The notes under the pieces: model-generated
The model's database searches: none
What the model was told of the DNA's origin: nothing
What the model saw: the letters and a program-made list of their open reading frames with translations, nothing else
Program-made: the position numbers and the translations under genes
In this document: piece after piece, positions 49,013-60,979 of the stretch
Layout: the number at the start of each line of letters is the position of its first letter
Position numbering within the stretch: position 1 is the first letter of the stretch
Source of the DNA: Nemophila menziesii
Lineage: Eukaryota; Streptophyta; Magnoliopsida; Boraginales; Hydrophyllaceae
DNA: 64,000 nucleotides
Assembly (NCBI GenBank): GCA_029959085.1
Contig: JARWIR010000043.1
Coordinates: 4,650,001-4,714,000 of the forward strand
Reading direction: 5' to 3'

Positions 49013-51020
49013 TTAGTGAAGAAAAGTCTTGACTATCTGGTCAATATTTGTTCGACAAAGTGGACAATCAGTCAAATTTGAAGAACATTCCAAACAACAG
49101 CACATGTGTCCACACCTAAAAATATAACCACCAATATTTATACTTATTCACAAAACAACACCTACAATTTCAAAACAAAAACTTACGGGACAAAAACTGC
49201 ATTATACTCGTGCTCCAGACATATAACACACAAGTTACCTTCATCCTCTTGCCCTGATTTTTTAGCAGCAGCAGCGAGAACCCTACATGGAACACATTTG
49301 AAAGAGTTTAAATCAGTATTATCATATATCAAGAATAAAATAGATAATTATTCGCAATTTTCAGTATAATTGAACCTTTCTCGCATTTCCTCATGATCAT
49401 GCCTTCTTTCCATTTCAATGAATGCATGTCTAGCAATTAGACAAACACCGAATACAGTGAAACCAAGCGAGGCATACGTATACCACCTGAAAGTTAAACA
49501 AATCCGTATTAAAAAAACAATACAATATTTTCATTAACAAGTCAAAAGAAGTACAACCTAGCCCAATTCCCGGAATTTCCAAGGAGCTGCTCGATTGATT
49601 TTTGCGATACGTAAAATGGGCCTTTGAGTGGCCTCTGAATATGAAAAGATCCAGTTTTATCTTTCACAATCTGATTTAAGAGAGAAAAGAAACAACGAAA
49701 TAAGATTAATTTTTTTTGATAATCATCTATAAAGGAGTAAAGTACTAAACCATACCTCACCAACTACGGTTAAGACTGTGCCAGTTGGAAGCACCCGTTC
49801 AATTCTCTTGACTCCAATCATCTTGAGAAAATGATCATATTAGTTATAAATTAGTTGTATATCAAAAAACCTGTATTTGAACATCTATTAACAGACCTTA
49901 AGACCTCGAAGATAATCTAATGTTCCACGTAAAAATGATCTGACAGATTCCTCAAAGACTTCACTTCCAACTTGCAAAGCCAGACCTGAGGCTCCACGGA
50001 CCTCAGTTACAAACACACGTCCAGTCTCATCATCCTGGTAAAACAGAAAATAGATAAATTAACATTTTTGTAACACTTGAGGATGAATTTAATAAAGATG
50101 AAGAAAACAAGTATTACCATATACCAGGGAACATCTTTATACGTGGAAAACATTAAGACTGAATCTTGTATCCATGACCATGCCTTATCAAGTTTAAGAA
50201 ATAGTTGTTCTGCCTGAAGTTATAAGAAAGATAATTGCATTTAATGTATTCGATTTATAGCAATTTTTGAAAAATAATGGAAGTTTTAATGAAATTATAA
50301 AGCTGAGATATACCGATTCGTGGACAATGACACCTCGCAAACCACTGTGTCGGCAATTGATTGGTGTTTCAGCACCAACTCTTCCCGATATTGCAACAAC
50401 CAAAGGTTTCGATGCAGTATCAAATAATTGAGCTAACATGCAAAAATAAAATAGTTTATTACATAACGACTTGACCAAACTACCCTGCACCGTATATTCA
50501 AACCATCTTCTTGTATATTATATATCATGAATGATAATTAGATATAAGCAGAAGAATTTCCAGCATATTATACCAATAATGTGAAAAGTAGTAACATTTC
50601 ATCAAATCCACTAACACTACCATGTATGATGTATCACTAAAAGGTCAATAACCACTAATCCTATTATACATTTAGGGCATTAGAACATTAATTGAACGTT
50701 CACAAGTAATAAGCTTTGAATAAAATTAAGCTTTCGATAATGCATTCTTATGATATTTTACTAACCCAGATCCTTTAATTGATTAACTCGAGTAACAGAT
50801 GACAGAGCATTTGCATCCCTGGACCATTTACAACAAATTAAGTATATAAGTAAATGTATAAATACATAGTTAACAATAATGAATTGTACCGAATGACAAA
50901 AAATAAAAAATAAAGAAAGGTAAAAGATTAAAGTAAAAAACGAAACCCTCCACTACACCTCCTTCCAAGAAGATAAAGAGCTGCACCACTTAAGCAGCAG
51001 ATCCCTCCCCATAGACTCAT
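49013..51020 (-). CDS. SP1-like: SP1-like chloroplast outer-envelope E3 ubiquitin ligase, copy 3
   Basis: Ten exons: 51020-50947, 50818-50766, 50432-50314, 50213-50118, 50034-49897, 49821-49756, 49670-49558, 49486-49376, 49282-49187, 49115-49013. They total 969 nt, all GT-AG, giving 322 residues. Exon sizes equal copy 2 except exon 9, one Ala codon shorter. Begins MSLWGGICCLSGAALYLLGR. The RING is intact (LCVIC, CGHMCCC, CPLC) and the protein ends VKTFLH, where SP1 and copy 2 have VKTFRH; the RING also has CRTN where copy 2 has CRRK. The linker before the RING is missing as in copy 2. Expected to act at the plastid outer membrane on TOC components; redundancy or specialisation relative to copy 2 cannot be told from sequence. 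A SINE sits about 425-545 bp upstream of the start codon. Confidence 0.93.
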
Positions 51021-51444
51021 CAATATTAGTATTTAGATATAGACCGACGAAATTGAATTGTATAATATTTGTTATATAAATTTTCTAAGGCGGGAAAGAA
51101 ATATATGACGAATTAGGGTTTGTTATGGAGGGGGGAAATATTTAGAGAAAAGTATAACGTAGAGGGTACGATTCATACAAGGATTTAGTCATTTAGGTAA
51201 AAATAAGATATGGTAAGGAATATAAGTACCATAGAACAAAATTACCTTATTATTATTAGTTTTTCTTTTTATATAGGAGAACCATTTTGAAAAATTACCA
51301 TATTAATTATTAATATAAAATTACCATATTAATTATTATATAATAATTGGTATGTCAATAGTTTTAAAATTAAAAAGTAATCACAATATATTTTTATTTT
51401 TTTGCAAAAGTTTTCTATGTCTTCTAAGAAAAGGTAATTATAAG

Positions 51445-51565
51445 ATTGATAATTGGTCTAGTGGTTAGATTACTCTGCAGAGACCAAGAGGTCCTGGGAT
51501 CCAATCTTATTGGAGTTAAAAAAGATTCCGAATCCAAAGTGACTCTCATATGTATTAAAAAAAAG
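51445..51565 (+). mobile_element. tRNA-derived SINE with 12-bp target duplication
   Basis: ggtaattataag flanks it at 51433-51444 and 51566-51577. The body has an A-box-like tctagtggttagattac, a B-box-like ggtcctgggatccaatc about 35 bp later, and an A8 tail. The empty site survives in block A near 38822. Length is about 121 bp. The perfect duplication implies a recent insertion. Confidence 0.88.
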
Positions 51566-51975
51566 GGTAATTATAAGGTTTTATTTAAATAGTGTGATGT
51601 TTTTATTGTTAAAACAAATTTGTAATTATGCACGTAAAAAATAGATTTGTGATAATAAATATCCCTTCAATTCGACTACAAAATTTTAAAAAAATGACGT
51701 TGTAATTGTTATTTCAAGACATATAGTAGTAAAAGTGAAGTATGTAATATTTATTTGATGAGACTTTGAGATTACGAATAAATTAATTAATAAGATCTTA
51801 TTCCTAACATAATAAGAATGGGTTGATGCCCTAAGAGATAAATGGAATGCCTTTAACTTATTAATGAGATTTTTGTTTTCTTTGGTAAACCAAAATCCTT
51901 CACCTTTTAAATCGTAGTAAGTCTATGAATAAAATTCCGTAAATATTATTATTTCATTCCTAATATCATTACTGT

Positions 51976-54475
51976 CACTAATACACAGATGATCATTAGC
52001 AAAGAACTCTTTAGCGAGGACCCTCTGGTCCTCACAAAAGATAGGACCTTTTGCGAGAACTAAGTCGTCATCTATAAGTTGCGCCATTTTTACGCGAGCA
52101 AAAATAATAATAAAAAGAAACTAGCCGTTGCGTGTCCTTGCTAAAGGGCTCTATCTCTAGCGACGACATGGAAGTCCTTGCTAGAGGTGGTCTTTTGCGA
52201 CGACTTGGTGTGCCTTTTGCGAGGACTTGATGTCTTCGCTAAAGATTTCGCCGTATTAAATACAATCACTCGGCAATTGACCATTAATGCATTAATGCGT
52301 AAATAAACCCCAAAAAACTAAAAAAAACCCTAAAATTCTCTCAATTTTTTTGCCTAATCCACAAAAAAAATTCTGGATCCATCAATAACGAAACTTCTCC
52401 GATTCATCTAGCTCTTGTGGGTCCCATTTTCAAGCAGTTTTTTTCATCACTTTGTCCACAAAATAGGTATTTTTAAATTTTGTTTTTATTTGTGTAAATT
52501 GTATAATTATTGTTATATATTGTATTATATAAGTGCAATTAGTAGTGTTGAGTGTTTTATATGTGATATATTGTTATTTTTTTGTTATATAATAATTATT
52601 TTTGAATTTTGTGTTATAATTTTAATTTGGTTATTGAGTTATAATAATTTTAGGTGGTGTTTATTAATGGAAAATTAATGTACGGATCTTTGTGAACTAT
52701 TTATATCTTTTTAGGGTCATCTTTATAATTGATTATGATTGTGGAGACTATAATGACAATTTAATAAACTTTAGGGGCCTTTTTATAACTTTTAAAATCT
52801 TAGTGGCTTTAGTAAATTTTTATAAACTTTAGGGATAAAAGTGATATTTTGTTAAACTTTAGGTGCCTTAGTGACTTTTTCATAAAATTTAGTGGTTAAA
52901 GTGAAATTTTAATAAACTTTAGGTGTCTTATTGTATTATTTTAACTTTAGGGGTAAAAGTGATATTTTAATAAACTTTAGACGCCTTAGTATAATTTTTA
53001 AAAACCGTAGAAGCCTCAGAGAGATTTTTATATACATTAGGGGTAAAAGTGAAATTTTAATAAACTTTAGGTGCCTTAGTGACCCCCAAAAAACTCAAAA
53101 AACACTCCAAAATTCTCCCAATTTTTTTGCCTAATCCATAAAAAAAATTCTGGATCCATCAATAACAAAACTTCTCTGATTCATCTAGCTCTTGTGGGTC
53201 CCATTTTCAAGCAGTTTTTTTCATCACTTTGTCCACAAAATAGATATTTTTTAATTTTGTTTTTATTTGTGTAAATTGTATAATTCTTGTTTCAGGGCCG
53301 GCCCAAGAAACCAAAATATACTTAGTTACCTAAAGCAAAATTAATTTTTTGGGCCTTTTGTAACTATAAAAAATATTTTGATAAAATTGGGGCCCTTTTC
53401 TATAAAGAAAAAAATTAGGCCTAAAGTGGTCGCCTTGGTGGCCTTACCCAAGGGCCGGCACTGGTTTTTATATATTGTATTATATAAGTGCAATTGGTAG
53501 TGCTGAGTGTTTTATATGTGATATATTGTTAATTTTTTGTTATATAATAATTATTTTTGGATTTCGTATTATAATTTTAATTTGGTTAATGAGTTATTAT
53601 AATTTTAGGTGGTGTTTATTAATGGAAAATTAATGTATGGATCATTGTGAACTATTTAGATCTTTTTAGGGTCATTTTTATAATTGATTATGATTGTAGG
53701 GACTATAATGACAATTCAATAAACTTTAGGGGCCTTTTTATAATTTTTAAAACCTTAGTGGCCTTAGTAAATTTTTTATAAACTTTAGGGGTAAAAGTGA
53801 CATTTTATTAAACTTTAGGTGCCTTGGTGACTTTTTCATCAAATTTAGTTGTTAAAGTGAAATTTTAATAAACTTTAGGTGTCTTATTGTAGTATTATAA
53901 CTTTAGGGGTAAAAGTGATATTTTAATAAACTTTAGGTGCCTTAGTATAATTTTTAAAAACTGTAGAGGACTCAGAGAGATTTTTATATACTTTAGGGGT
54001 AAAAGTGAAATTTTAATAAACTTTAGGTGCCTTAGTGACCTTTTCATATATTGTAGGGATAAAAGTGAAATTCTACTAAACTTTATGTGCCTTATTGACA
54101 TTAATAAACATTAGGGGTAAAAGTGACATTTCAATAAACTTTAGCTGCCTTAGTATAATTTTTAAAAACTTCAGAGGCCTTAGAGGAATTTTTATAAAGT
54201 TTAGGGGTAAAAGTGAAATTTTGTTAAACTTTAGGTGCCTTAGTGATTGTTTTATAAAATGTAGGGGTAAAAGTGAAATTTCAATAAACTTTAGTTGCCT
54301 TATTGAATTATTTAAATTTTAGGGGTAAAAGTGACATTTTAATAAACTTTATGTGTCTTAGTGACTTTTTCATAAAATATGGGGATTGAAGTAATTTTTT
54401 ATGATCGTATGATCTAAGTAGTATTTAATTTAAACAATTTGAAAAAATAATAAGTTCTTTAATTTACTTTAGATA
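51976..54475 (+). mobile_element. 5' region of a second CACTA element
   Basis: Terminus CACTAATACACAG at 51976, followed by subterminal repeats in both orientations (ctttagcgaggacc, cttttgcgagga, ccttgctaaag) to about 52255. Next is a roughly 775-bp direct duplication: a block with ggatccatcaataacgaaac and ctcttgtgggtcccatttt occurs from about 52308 and again from about 53083. From 52740 to 54370 a degenerate unit of about 50 bp (aaactttaggtgccttagtg and ggggtaaaagtgaaatttt) repeats many times. It ends at the tnp2 start codon, 54476. Small Phe/Lys-rich frames here are by-products. Confidence 0.75.
53293..53463. mobile_element. 171-bp hAT-type MITE
   Basis: Ends CAGGGCCGGCCCAAG and, read inversely, CAGTGCCGGCCCTTG, the familiar plant hAT terminus. 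It is present only in the second copy of the 775-bp CACTA duplication; the first copy (near 52505) shows the empty site. The target duplication is not clean. Confidence 0.8.
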
Positions 54476-54630
54476 ATGGACAAGAGTTGGGTTAAATCAA
54501 AGAATAAGGTTACGAGAGAATATATCACGGGTATATTACAGTTTATTGAGTTTGCGAGCAACAAATTGGATTATGTCGGTAAAATATTTTGTCCGTGTAA
54601 TCATTGTTTTAATAATCAAAAGTTTTCAAT

Positions 54631-55164
54631 CAATGGCGAATCTAGAAACATAACTGAGGGTAGGCTTGAATATTACGGGGGTTTGGGGCCAACGCCCCCG
54701 AAAATAAAAAATTGTTAGTATTTAATATCACATAAAATAATTGAATTTAGGGATTTAATAAAATCATATAAATATAAAAAAATTACAATTATGGACAATA
54801 TCCTATTCAATTTTTTTCTTTATCCTTTTTTTTCCAAATAAAATAGATTTGGATCAATCAATTAAGAGAAATTTTAATTGTATAGATGAATAATTTTCTA
54901 TTAAATTAATTTTAATTATAATATTAACAATAATTAACAAAAGTGTAAAGAATACCTGATATTTGATGAAAAATTATTCATAAGGTGAAGATTATAATAA
55001 AAGTAAAATATAATTTTAAAACTAAAATTTAAGATTAAATAGATTAAAAGTTTAATAATATATTAGATATATTAAAAAGATACTAAATAAATAGGTTAAT
55101 AATTTTTTTTTAAAATTTGAGGGTGGGCTTGAGCCCACCTTTTGATTAAGTAGATCCGCCTCTG
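54631..55164. mobile_element. 534-bp hAT-type MITE inside tnp2
   Basis: ttttcaat flanks it at 54623-54630 and 55165-55172. The ends are caatggcgaatcta and, read inversely, cagaggcggatcta, with ggtaggctt/ggtgggctt blocks inside both. Removing it rejoins the transposase-associated domain in frame. AT-rich and non-coding. Confidence 0.88.
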
Positions 55165-56670
55165 TTTTCAATTGACGTTGTTCAAAGGCATCTATTTTAG
55201 TGTGGTATTTGGTCATCGTATGAGGTTTGGACGAAACACGGGGAAGAAGTAGTAATTCCCGTGGATGAACCAAACAAAGATAATGTAATGGGTAATATAA
55301 TTCATGATTTGGTACCCACGTTTGAAACTAGCGGGAACTCCGGTGACATTGAGATGCGTGACGAGAATGTTAATAGAAGTGGTCATGGGTCTCTTGACGC
55401 GTTGTTCAAGGAAATGGAGACAGATTTGTACCCCAGTTGTACTAAGATGAGTTCTTTGGATTTCATAGCAAAGCTAATGCATGTGAAAGTGAAGAACAAG
55501 TGGACGAACACCTCTTTTACCAAACTTCTTCAGTTATTGGTTTGTGTTTTTCCTGAAACTCATAACTTACCGGATTCTTATGCGGATTGGAATAAAAAGT
55601 TGAAAAGTTTGGGCATGGGATACACCATGATCGAGTGTGTTTGGATGACTGTGTATTGTATTATAAAGATAATGAAAATCTTGAGAAATGTCCAGTTTGT
55701 GGAGAATCAAGGTGGGACCCAAATAAGGGGAAGAAAGAGTCGATAAGAAGCTGCGTTATTTTCCGATTGCGCCTAGGTTACAGAGAATGTAAGCTTCGAG
55801 GCACACCACGAAAGATATGATTTGGCATCATACCAGAAAGAGTACCGACGAAGACGTGTTGCGTCATCCCGTTGATGGCCATAGCTGGAAAACATTTGAC
55901 GAGAGGAATCCCGAGTTTGCTAGTGAACCACGTAATGTACGCCTTGGTTTGGGGATCGATGGGTTTTGTCCTTTCTAGATGCAGAACAACTCATACAGCA
56001 TGTGGAGGGTTATATTGGTGATCTAAAACTTTCTGCCTTGGTTATGCATGAAAAAATCCACGTTTATGCTTACTTTGTTGATACTGGGTCCTCGTTCACC
56101 TGGAAAGGATCCGTCCGGCTATAGATGAGTTGGAAACATTATGGAGTACGGGTATAGTTACATGGAATGCACATATGAAGGAGGAATTTGTAATGAAGGT
56201 TAGTTTTTTGTTCACAACGAATGGTTGCTTGGCTAGATCATACACTTCAGGATGGTCGGATCAAGGCTACTTAGCTTGTCTCGAATGCATGGAATATACT
56301 CCTTCCATGCGGGTTAATAAAGGAGTTGTTTATTTCGATCACAGACGGTGGTTACCTCTGAGCCATCGTTTTCGAAAAGACGCATCTTCGTACATTAAAG
56401 CCAATAATATCCCCCCCTTGGAAACATAGTCCCGCAGATATTCAGAGGCAGTTAGATGGGTTGTCAATTGTGTTTCCGGGAAAACATAAGGACTTCGGTG
56501 GCAAAGAGAACTGGGCCTCGTGAGTCGAATTGGAAGAAAATACCGTTTACCGTATTGGTCAGAAAACTTGTTGAAACATAACATTGATGTGATGCATTGT
56601 GAGAAGAATGTTTATGATGCTCTTCTTTGCACAGTTGTTGGTTTAGATGGGAAAATTAACAAAGATAATG

Positions 56671-58414
56671 TGAAAGTCCTAGAGGGGGGGTGAATAGGAT
56701 TACTAATAAGATTAATGCCTAATTAAAAATCTTTTGGACAATTATAAGTTTAAGAGAAAACTTCTAAGTCAACTAATATATCAAACACTTAAGGGATCAT
56801 GCAATGGATAAGTTAGAGGTTCGATATATAAGTTAAACAAGTAAATCGATTATCCAAACTTTTACTAACTTAGAAGATCATAGTTTGATTAGCTAGATAA
56901 ACATAATCACAATATTCATACTAGTAAGCATATAATCAAACATGTATAGTGTGGAAAGTATTTCTAATCTCTTACTACTCTAGATAACAATATGTTAGAT
57001 AAACTAGATAATCAATATCACAATATTCATGCTAGCATATTATCAAACATATAAAGTGCGGAAAGTAAATAGCATAGGGATAGAAAGATACACACGATTT
57101 ATAGTGGTTCGGTTTCCCTACATCCACTACCTAAGGAAGCCTCCTTAGGATTTCAAGCTTTTCACTAAGCTCCCGTGTCTCTCTTAACCGGGTCGAGAAC
57201 ACAATAACCCTTACAACCTCTTCGATAACACGAAGGACAATCTCTTCGAAACCACGAAGGAAATACACTTGTGTTATCACCAACACAAGGAACCAAGCAT
57301 ACAACCTATGCTCACACTACTCTCTTAATCTATTACAAGAACTAAGAGGAAAGGAAAAGTGTTTAAGGGTGCTTATAAAAGCTTTGTAACTAAACTCCTA
57401 AAGAGATGATATAACTATAAGCTTAAGACTTCTCTTGAGTTGATAATAACTTTGAAGCTTATTGGTTTAAGCTTTTGATCAAGCTTGGATGATTAACTTT
57501 GATAGCTCCTTGGATTAACTCCTTAATTGAGTGGATATGAACTATGAAGCTCTTGACACCTTCTTGGATGATAACAATTAAGCCCCTAAGTGTATATGGG
57601 TTGAAGGTGTTATTGTAGCCTTGAAAGACCTTCAATATATAGCTGCAAAATGCTCCCAACGGTCATATAAGCTTCTATCTAACGGATCTATTTTCTCTCC
57701 AACGGATATAAGCTTTGTCCTCTAGTAATAGAGCTGAAACCCTGTCGTGCGGTGTACCGCGGGTAGGGTCCGGTGCACCGCGTGACTGTTCGACTGACTT
57801 TTGAGCTTACTGGTCGGACTATGTACTGTACCGCATGCCTGCTCCGTGTAGTGGTCCGGTGTACCGTGACAAAGGTCCGGTGTACCGTGCAGTTTTTCTG
57901 AGCTTACTGGTCGGGCCATCTAGTGCACCGTGGGACTGGTCCGGGATGCTGCGGTGTACCGCGTTTCCGTCCGGTGTACCGCGTAGAAACTTAGCTCTCT
58001 GGTCGGACTGGTCTATGCACCGTGCTTTGGTCCGTGGTATTGCGGTGTACCGTAGGTGTACTCCGGTGTACCGCACCAAAGGTTTAAAACACCTTCTAGT
58101 GAGTATATCTTTTTCTATGATGCTCGGATTAGAAAGCTTTCTTCACGAGAGTTGTAGAGGACATCATTCTTATACACTTTGTAGTTGATCACTAAAGCTA
58201 ATTCTCAATGTACACAAAGATAAAGTTAATAGCATTTGTATGAGAATTAGTTTCTTAAGATAAAACAATAAAGCTCTGATCTAAATGATAAAGATGCTCT
58301 TTTTGATGAATTAGAGTGCAAGATAGAATGTATATAACAAAGGTAATTAGCACACTAAACACAAGAGGATTTGTCACATTAAAACAACCTATTAAGGGAG
58401 GCTATATGCCAACA
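56671..58414 (-). repeat. 3' LTR of the non-coding retrotransposon
   Basis: 1744 bp. Compared by eye with the other LTR, I saw three single-base indels (poly-G run, 5' A-rich area, near 56815) and about five substitutions. It contains eleven full or half copies of a GCGGTGTACCGC-type motif at 57749-58074, in the part that is U3 on the minus strand. The pair of 117-codon frames (57835-58188 and its twin) arises from these motifs and is not a gene. Confidence 0.9.
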
Positions 58415-60979
58415 ATCTCCCCCTTTTTGATGATGACAAATCCTTTACTAAAACACCTTAGGAATGATATGAAAGTATAAGCTCTTATCAAATATAGCTC
58501 CCCCTCACAATAAGCATTTAAGTAAACATGAATATAAAATGTGAAATGCATTTGTGAGTATTTAAAAGTGCAATTTTGAAAGTTTTAGTGCACATATTTC
58601 TCCCCCTTTGTCTTCATCAAAAAGACGGGATAATAAGAACAAGCAAATAATCATAGAAGAGCTAAAAACTCAAGTGAATAGATTTTTGAAAAACAACATA
58701 GAGAGATCAAAGGTTAAAGAGCAATTAAAACATTTTAATTTGAGATGCACAAAGATCAACAATTGCAAAGCATAAAAAGATAAGGGATGGAGACATTTTA
58801 CCAACTTCTTGATCGATAGGTTTTCATCTTATAAGCTTTCTAACAATGCAAACGATTAGTGCAATTATAAGATAAACGATTAGTGCAAACGATTAATCAG
58901 CATTTTAGTTTTTAAAGATAGTTTACTAAAAACTCCCCCTCACGAAATGCATAGAGTGTTTGTTTCAATTTTGAAAAGTTTGACCAATAATTTCTCCCCT
59001 TTTTACCAATAAGAATATTTGAATCAATTTTAAGAAATCATGGGGTAAATTGTCATTTTTGAAAGGCAAAAGGGTCAAGATGAATTTTCCAAAAGTTTAG
59101 GGACTAAACGCAATTTTGAAAAACTTCAAAGGACCTAAATGCAATTTTCAACCATATGAAGAACTAAGACTAATTGAACAAACTAAAGGGACTATAAAAC
59201 AATATAGAATAAGATCAAGGATGAATGATGCAATAGTACCTATATCATCAAAAAAAATGTTAGCACCATTAACACATTTAAATAAATATCCGAAACATAA
59301 AGAATAAGCATCCTAAACCAATTATCCAAATATAGCCAAGTAGCAATAAAATCCTAAATATCCAAAACAACCACAAAAATGACCAAGTAGGATAATATGA
59401 AGATTAAAAACACCCAAAGAAGAATTAGCGATTTTAAGAAATCTAGGGGTAAAATTTAAACTTTGAAAAGTATGTGAGTCAAAATGCATTTTTCAAATGT
59501 TTAGGGACTAATTGCAATTTTGAAAACCTTCAAGGACCTAAGTAAACTTTCTCAAGACAATAGGGACCAAGGTCTAATATACAAGCATAAGAAAGCTAAA
59601 ATGCAATTTGTTCAAACTATAGGGATCTTAAATTAATATTTTTCAACCTATAGGGATCACAATGCAATATTTTCAACCAATAGGGACCATAATGCAAGAT
59701 AGAACAATAAACCCCAAATCGCAGTGTACCGGACCATTGTTGCGGTGCACCGCACTAAAGCTCGACCAAAAGGAGTAAGAAGAGAGATTTTGAAAATAGG
59801 CAATTTGCATAAACACCCGAAGTTAATACGAAAACTCCCCAATAGTATAGAGATATTTTAAAACAACCAAAAACGCTTTTGTTTTGAAAAGATTCAACGT
59901 GGAAATCCCGAAAACACATAAAGCAGTTTATTTCATAAATACCCCTATATTTTCTAAAAAGTACAAAGAGACCCAATGTAAAAACTAAGCAATTTTAAGC
60001 ATGAAAAGGTCAAGTTATACAAGATATTAGCACAATAGGGAATAAACCATATAAGCACATAATGAAGCACAACATAAAGATAGTAAGCAAAGCAAATTCA
60101 TGCAAATGAGTTAATGACCAATAATGGATAGAATTCCCATAATACTATGCATAAAACATTTTTGAAATGCTATGGAAAATGCAAACGATTATCGGAAAAA
60201 TATTTTTGAAAAACAATTTCTTTAAAAACTCACCCATATGAAAATGCAAATTTGTGATCAAAGATAAATTAAGATTTGAAAGTGTAAACTAATATCTTTG
60301 ATCTTTTTCCCTTTTATCAAACAATAGGCACTTTTAAAAAGATATAAAAACTTGTAAGAATAAAAAGTGCAATTTATAATCGTTGAGGGACTAAAAAGCA
60401 ATTTCACATAGTAGGGACTAAAAATGCAATTTTTCAAAGATATGAACTAAAATGGCAAATTTTACAAGTGAAAGATTATGAAGTCCAAACTATGACACTT
60501 TGGAGAATATAATAACTATGAGGGGTCAAAGTGCAATTTTGAAAATTTTGGGGACTAAAAAGCAATTACCAAAATTCTAAGAGCTAAAGTGCAAAAACAT
60601 CATTCATGAGAATTAGATGCAATAACACTAATAACATTTAAAACAATGATAAGAGTCACAAGATAATATCCCAAGATAAAACATGATAAACACAACTAAT
60701 CAAATCACAACAAATTCAAAATTATAAGCACAAGCCATAAGGAGGAAACACAATATAATATACGAGATAAAGAAAAGAAATCACCGGATTTTCCTTTTTC
60801 GAGATTTGAGCGTTCTTTCGTATATTAATTCTTCCATTTGTTTCCTCCAAGCAAAGTAACGATTACCTACAAGAAAATGGAGGTTGTGTAGAAAACAACT
60901 CTTCCAAAAGATTAGATTCCAAATCGTTTACTCTACTAACGGTTAAGCAATTCACGTAGAGTTAAGCTCTGATACCAAT
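58415..60979 (-). other. Non-coding internal region with dispersed motif array
   Basis: No frame over about 75 codons. About fifteen copies of a motif that reads agggactaaaatgcaatttt on the plus strand (TTGCATTTTAGTCCCT on the coding strand) occur between 59090 and 60600, irregularly spaced. Another GCGGTGCACCGC-type site pair lies at 59719-59756. The primer-binding site is at 60966-60977 and the polypurine tract at 58415-58429. Confidence 0.85.

Larger units (their letters stand above)
48721..51830. repeat. Direct duplication block B containing SP1 copy 3
   Basis: Counterpart of 34935-39060 without the LINE. It lies between the 3' end of one CACTA element (48386) and the 5' end of the next (51976). 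It contains SP1 copy 3 and, in the 5' flank, a SINE absent from block A. Homology fades near 51830 and 39060. Confidence 0.85.

Noticed and set aside
51445..51565. A functional tRNA gene
   Set aside because: Only box A and B-like motifs are present; there is no cloverleaf, and the A tail and target duplication mark a SINE.
48386..51976. SP1 copy 3 as cargo captured by a CACTA element
   Set aside because: The order of ends is right terminus, gene, left terminus, so the gene lies between two elements rather than inside one.
57835..58188. 117-codon frame, duplicated exactly at 62147-62500, plus overlapping 86- and 65-codon frames
   Set aside because: They lie wholly inside the two LTRs and arise from the repeated CGGTGTACCG motif; no domain or independent support.
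59090..60600. CRISPR-like or satellite array
   Set aside because: Copies of the motif vary in sequence and spacing, in a plant retroelement; there is no regular repeat-spacer structure.
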